A DNA stretch of 64,000 bases from Betaproteobacteria bacterium. Lineage in GTDB: Bacteria > Pseudomonadota > Gammaproteobacteria > Burkholderiales > Eutrophovitaceae. The notes beneath the pieces were generated by a model that made no database searches, had not been told where the DNA came from, and worked only from the letters and a program-made list of their open reading frames with translations. The translations under genes were made by a program, and so were the position numbers. Shown here one piece after another: positions 61,453 through 64,000 of this stretch (position 1 is its first letter; every line of letters begins with the position of its first letter). The stretch spans positions 2,898,372 to 2,962,371 of the forward strand of contig CP070643.1 in the NCBI GenBank assembly GCA_020354125.1, read 5' to 3'.

Positions 61453-62667
61453 TTAGCGGGTCGTAACTGAGCTTCGGGCCGGTTTGTATAGCCGCGTGAT
61501 GTGCCGGATCAAGCCGCGCGCCTGATGCAGTTTGGAACTGCGCGGCAGGCGATGCGCGCCGTCGTCGTCGATCAGAATAAGCTCGTTTTCCTCGCTGCCA
61601 AAAGCATCCTGGACCAGATTGGCGGCAATCAGTGGGATATTCTTGCGCCGGCGTTTTTCCGCCGCGTGTGATTCCACGTTCTGGCTTTCGGCGGAGAAGC
61701 CGACACAGAAGGGCGCATCCTTGCGCGCTGCTACGGATTCGAGGATATCCGGATTCGGCTCCAACTCGAGTGTCAAACCGGTACCGGGCTTTTTCTTGAT
61801 CTTGTGTTCCTGGCGGTTGCTGACTCGATAATCCGCGACTGCCGCGACTGCGACCAGAATATCGCATTCCGACAGGCGTTCCATCACTGCATCGTGCATT
61901 TGTTGGGCGGTGATAACGTCGACCACCGAAACGTTGGCTGGTGGCTGCATGCCAGTCCTGCCAGAAATCAGCGTCACTTGAGCACCGGCCTCATGCGCGG
62001 CGCGCGCGACTGAATAACCCATGCGTCCCGAACTGAGATTGGTGATACCGCGCACCGCATCGATCGGCTCATAAGTGGGTCCGGCAGTGACCAGAATACG
62101 CGCACCAGCGAGCAATTTCGGCTGAAACCAGGCAACAATCGATTCGACGATCTGGTCCGGCTCGGACATGCGGCCCATGCCGTTCTCGCCACAGGCCTGA
62201 TCGCCACTGGCAGGCCCCTCGATGATGATCCCATCGGCACGGAGCTGTTCGACATTACGCCGCGTGGCAGGGTTCTCCCACATCTGCCGGTTCATGGCCG
62301 GTGCGACCATGAGGGGACAGTCCCGCGCGATGCACAATGTCGCCAGCAGGTCATCGGCCGCACCATGCACCAGCTTCGCCATGAAGTCGGCGGTAGCAGG
62401 CGCCACCACAATCAGGTCGCGATCGCGCGAAAGCTCGATATGCGGCATGCCGTTGCTGATGCTGTCATCCCACATGCTGGTGTAAACCGGTTTGCCGGTC
62501 AGGGCCTGCAGCGTCATTGGCGATATGAAGCGGCAGGCCGCATCGGTCATCACCACCTGCACATCGGCGCCTTGTTTAATTAGTCCGCGTGCCAGGTCGG
62601 CCGCTTTGTACGCCGCTATACCTCCAGTCAGCCCCAAAAGAATCCGTTTTTCAGCAAGTTCGGTCAT
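61453..62667 (-). CDS. coaBC: Bifunctional phosphopantothenoylcysteine decarboxylase/phosphopantothenate-cysteine ligase
   Basis: A 404-residue CoaBC. The N-terminal flavoprotein CoaC half has LGLTGGIAAYKAADLARGL, PMTLQALTGKPVYT and the PAMNRQMWENPA substrate clamp; the catalytic Cys is in SGDQACGENGMGRM. The C-terminal CoaB half starts GARILVTAGPTYEPIDAVRGITNLSSGRMG (read over about residues 190-220). It makes 4'-phosphopantetheine from phosphopantothenate and Cys with CTP. It is the first gene of the coaBC-dut operon. Confidence 0.97.
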   Translation of the reverse strand: MTELAEKRILLGLTGGIAAYKAADLARGLIKQGADVQVVMTDAACRFISPMTLQALTGKPVYTSMWDDSISNGMPHIELSRDRDLIVVAPATADFMAKLVHGAADDLLATLCIARDCPLMVAPAMNRQMWENPATRRNVEQLRADGIIIEGPASGDQACGENGMGRMSEPDQIVESIVAWFQPKLLAGARILVTAGPTYEPIDAVRGITNLSSGRMGYSVARAAHEAGAQVTLISGRTGMQPPANVSVVDVITAQQMHDAVMERLSECDILVAVAAVADYRVSNRQEHKIKKKPGTGLTLELEPNPDILESVAARKDAPFCVGFSAESQNVESHAAEKRRRKNIPLIAANLVQDAFGSEENELILIDDDGAHRLPRSSKLHQARGLIRHITRLYKPARSSVTTR

Positions 62668-62730
62668 TTAGCCAGTCGCAACAACTTGACAGGGATGAAG
62701 TGTAAACTCTTGTTGCATAATGGGAAAGCA

Positions 62731-63412
62731 CTAGAACCTATCTCATGATCGATCGCACGATGCGTTGCGTTCAGAACACGATGGCCGCAAGGCGGCCGTT
62801 TCGATTAGACCCGATGCAGTCAATACCGATCGTATTGACAAGCCGAACAACACAGCGGAAGCGTGTGCGACCGCGCAGGGAGGAGCAGGGGCCGGCGAAG
62901 CCTGGAGCAGGGCCCCACGGTTTCGTGGGATGCGACGGAGTAGCCGGTCGTGAAGCGTTGCCGCCGGCCTTCGCGCGCCTTCGCGGTCAGATCCCCACAG
63001 GGGCCCCTCTTCCTCGCTGCAACGCGCGTTGGCTTGCCAATGGATGCGACCCCGGAGCGGGATGCAGCGCGCGGCGAAGGCGCATTCGTTTGCGCACTTT
63101 CGCGATCAATCCCCAAGGGGCCCCTGCTCCGCGCTCCAGTGCGCGGCGTAACCCGGCGGGATGGCGGCTGCGACTTGGTACGCGAAGCGCTGGTGCGGGA
63201 GCAGACGCATAAGCCCCGGTTCAAAGTCGTATTCGCAGCCTGTGCGCCCCTGCCCGCTCCACTGTTCGAGAGTCCGAATCCGGGGCGCAGTTTTCGCCCC
63301 CGGCGTTGTTGCTCACTCCTTGTTTGGACCGGCCAAACGGCCTCGCTTGCGCCTAGCCGGAAGCGAAAATTGTTGCCATCGCACGCGCGAGCGATTATGA
63401 GATAGGTTCTAA
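62731..63412. mobile_element. MITE-like element with terminal inverted repeats
   Basis: The ends are inverted repeats: TAGAACCTATCTCATGATCG from 62732 and, on the other strand, TAGAACCTATCTCATAATCG ending at 63411. About 26 bases pair with a few mismatches. The interior (about 680 bases) has no transposase-like frame. It contains several hairpin elements, including a perfect 8-bp palindrome (62819-62839) and three copies of the GGGGCCCC family. It looks like a non-autonomous transposable element that has gathered repeats. Confidence 0.6.
62902..63136. repeat. GGGGCCCC/GGGGATGCGAC hairpin elements inside the 63-kb element
   Basis: Three copies. At 62902-62937 (plus): GGAGCAGGGCCCCACGG to GTGGGATGCGAC. 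At 62987-63018 and 63103-63136 (minus, read in plus as ATCCCCACAGGGGCCCCT and ATCCCCAAGGGGCCCCTGCT). The two minus copies are about 120 bases apart, the same period as in the 26-kb array. Confidence 0.65.
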
Positions 63413-63535
63413 GCAAGCTCTATCCAGATCAAAAAGGCAATGCGTCATCGGAGGCAGTGGTGCGAGCGCTAATCATCCATGTTGACGTTTCGAATAGCGG
63501 CGATATTGGTTTGGTTGCAGTCAGCGATGATAAAG
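63413..63535. other. Short spacer between MITE-like element and TPR gene, no gene
   Basis: The 123 bases from the right inverted repeat to the stop of the TPR gene hold no gene, hairpin or ribosome-binding site that I can support. Confidence 0.4.
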
Positions 63536-64000
63536 TTATTGCGCAGCCGGCGTTTCCGGCAGCCCGGCCTTGCGCAGTCCGTCGACGACGTACCGCTGGA
63601 TAAAATCGGGGCTGAAATTCCACCGCTTGTACAGTAGTGCAACTCCCTCGACCGACGCGTCGGGGAACGAGTTGCGCGCCAAAGCTACGGCTTGCTCGGC
63701 CTCCTCTTGTCGGCCGGCAGTCGCGTAAACGTACGCCAAAACGCAATAAGAGATGTAATCGTCCGGGCTGATGTTTTTTTGAGCCGCGGTAATGGCTTCG
63801 TCGAACTCGCCCCTGACCAAGTGGTACTTTGCCACGGGGTACCAGTACCAGCTAGGATGCATGGGGTTCAGCGTCATTGCCTTGCGCATCAACGCGACCC
63901 CACGATCCCAATCGACAGTGTAAGTATAGTACTCGGCGAGAACGGCAGTTACGTCGGTATTGTTGGGATTGAGGGCTATCGCCGTCTCGGTCTCTTCTCT
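63536..64000 (-). CDS. TPR-repeat protein, C-terminal part (cyclase/TPR type; 5' end outside window)
   Basis: The minus-strand frame is open to the end of the window, so only the last 154 residues are visible. They contain TPR helices: ETAIALNPNNTDVTAVLAEYY, GVALMRKAMTLNPMHPSWYW, DEAITAAQKN and ISYCVLAYVYATAGRQEEAE. The end, LYKRWNFSPDFIQRYVVDGLRKAGL, is typical of TPR tails on class III adenylate cyclases or winged-helix regulators. Which N-terminal domain it has cannot be seen. Confidence 0.75.
   Translation of the reverse strand, partial: REETETAIALNPNNTDVTAVLAEYYTYTVDWDRGVALMRKAMTLNPMHPSWYWYPVAKYHLVRGEFDEAITAAQKNISPDDYISYCVLAYVYATAGRQEEAEQAVALARNSFPDASVEGVALLYKRWNFSPDFIQRYVVDGLRKAGLPETPAAQ

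Noticed and set aside
62745..63416. Frames of 155 and 198 residues inside the 63-kb element
   Set aside because: They run through hairpin repeats and have the Arg/Pro/Ala-rich look of spurious frames in GC-rich repeats.

Overview
This is a 64-kb chromosomal window from a proteobacterium, most likely a gammaproteobacterium. The reasons are the coaBC-dut pair, a PilA-type prepilin with a sigma-54-like promoter, PobA, a YbiB-like protein, an Ada-like protein and class I cytochromes serving PQQ dehydrogenases. The sequence is GC-rich by eye and genes lie on both strands. No phage, plasmid or CRISPR locus is visible. No exact taxon can be given from sequence reading alone.

Region 1 (1-17.3 kb) is catabolic. 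A quinone-oxidoreductase fragment, an alpha/beta hydrolase and a beta-decarboxylating dehydrogenase precede a plus-strand run. That run holds an MDR reductase, a split TPP-dependent 2-oxoacid decarboxylase (two subunits like ComD/ComE), a class III CoA-transferase, an aldehyde dehydrogenase, a MaoC-type hydratase, an acyl-CoA dehydrogenase, an SDR and a five-gene Liv-type ABC importer. Read as chemistry, it suggests import of an organic acid, decarboxylation of a 2-oxoacid to an aldehyde, oxidation to an acid, CoA activation, and dehydrogenation plus hydration. The substrate is unknown.

Region 2 (17.3-26.1 kb) has a di-haem DUF1111 oxidoreductase, an enolase-superfamily acid-sugar dehydratase, and a PQQ alcohol dehydrogenase with its cytochrome c and periplasmic binding protein. 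The dehydrogenase carries the Asp-Tyr-Asp lanthanide signature. RidA, an O-methyltransferase and a broken GFA gene follow. A transposase remnant and a 20-codon stump of a second enolase-superfamily gene show decay and rearrangement here.

Region 3 (26-57 kb) is mixed housekeeping and accessory content. It includes a SnoaL-like protein, an MFS transporter, a divergent EF-G, an orphan TRAP binding protein, PobA, an Ada-like protein, orphan SoxYZ with a thioredoxin-like protein and a rhodanese nearby, a radical SAM protein, a deacetylase-family protein, a type IV pilin, threonine dehydratase, TrpB2, a HEAT-repeat/glycosyltransferase pair, a YbiB-like protein, a PP2C phosphatase and a PuuD-like membrane protein.

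Region 4 (57.3-64 kb) has a second PQQ dehydrogenase module, again with the Asp-Tyr-Asp signature but with its accessory genes in the opposite order. Then come dut, coaBC, a 680-bp element with terminal inverted repeats, and the C-terminal end of a TPR protein. Several repeat families are dispersed through the window: a palindromic element at 8.1 and 11.3 kb, a GGGGCCCC/GGGGATGCGAC hairpin family at 26, 29 and 63 kb, and several short tandem arrays.
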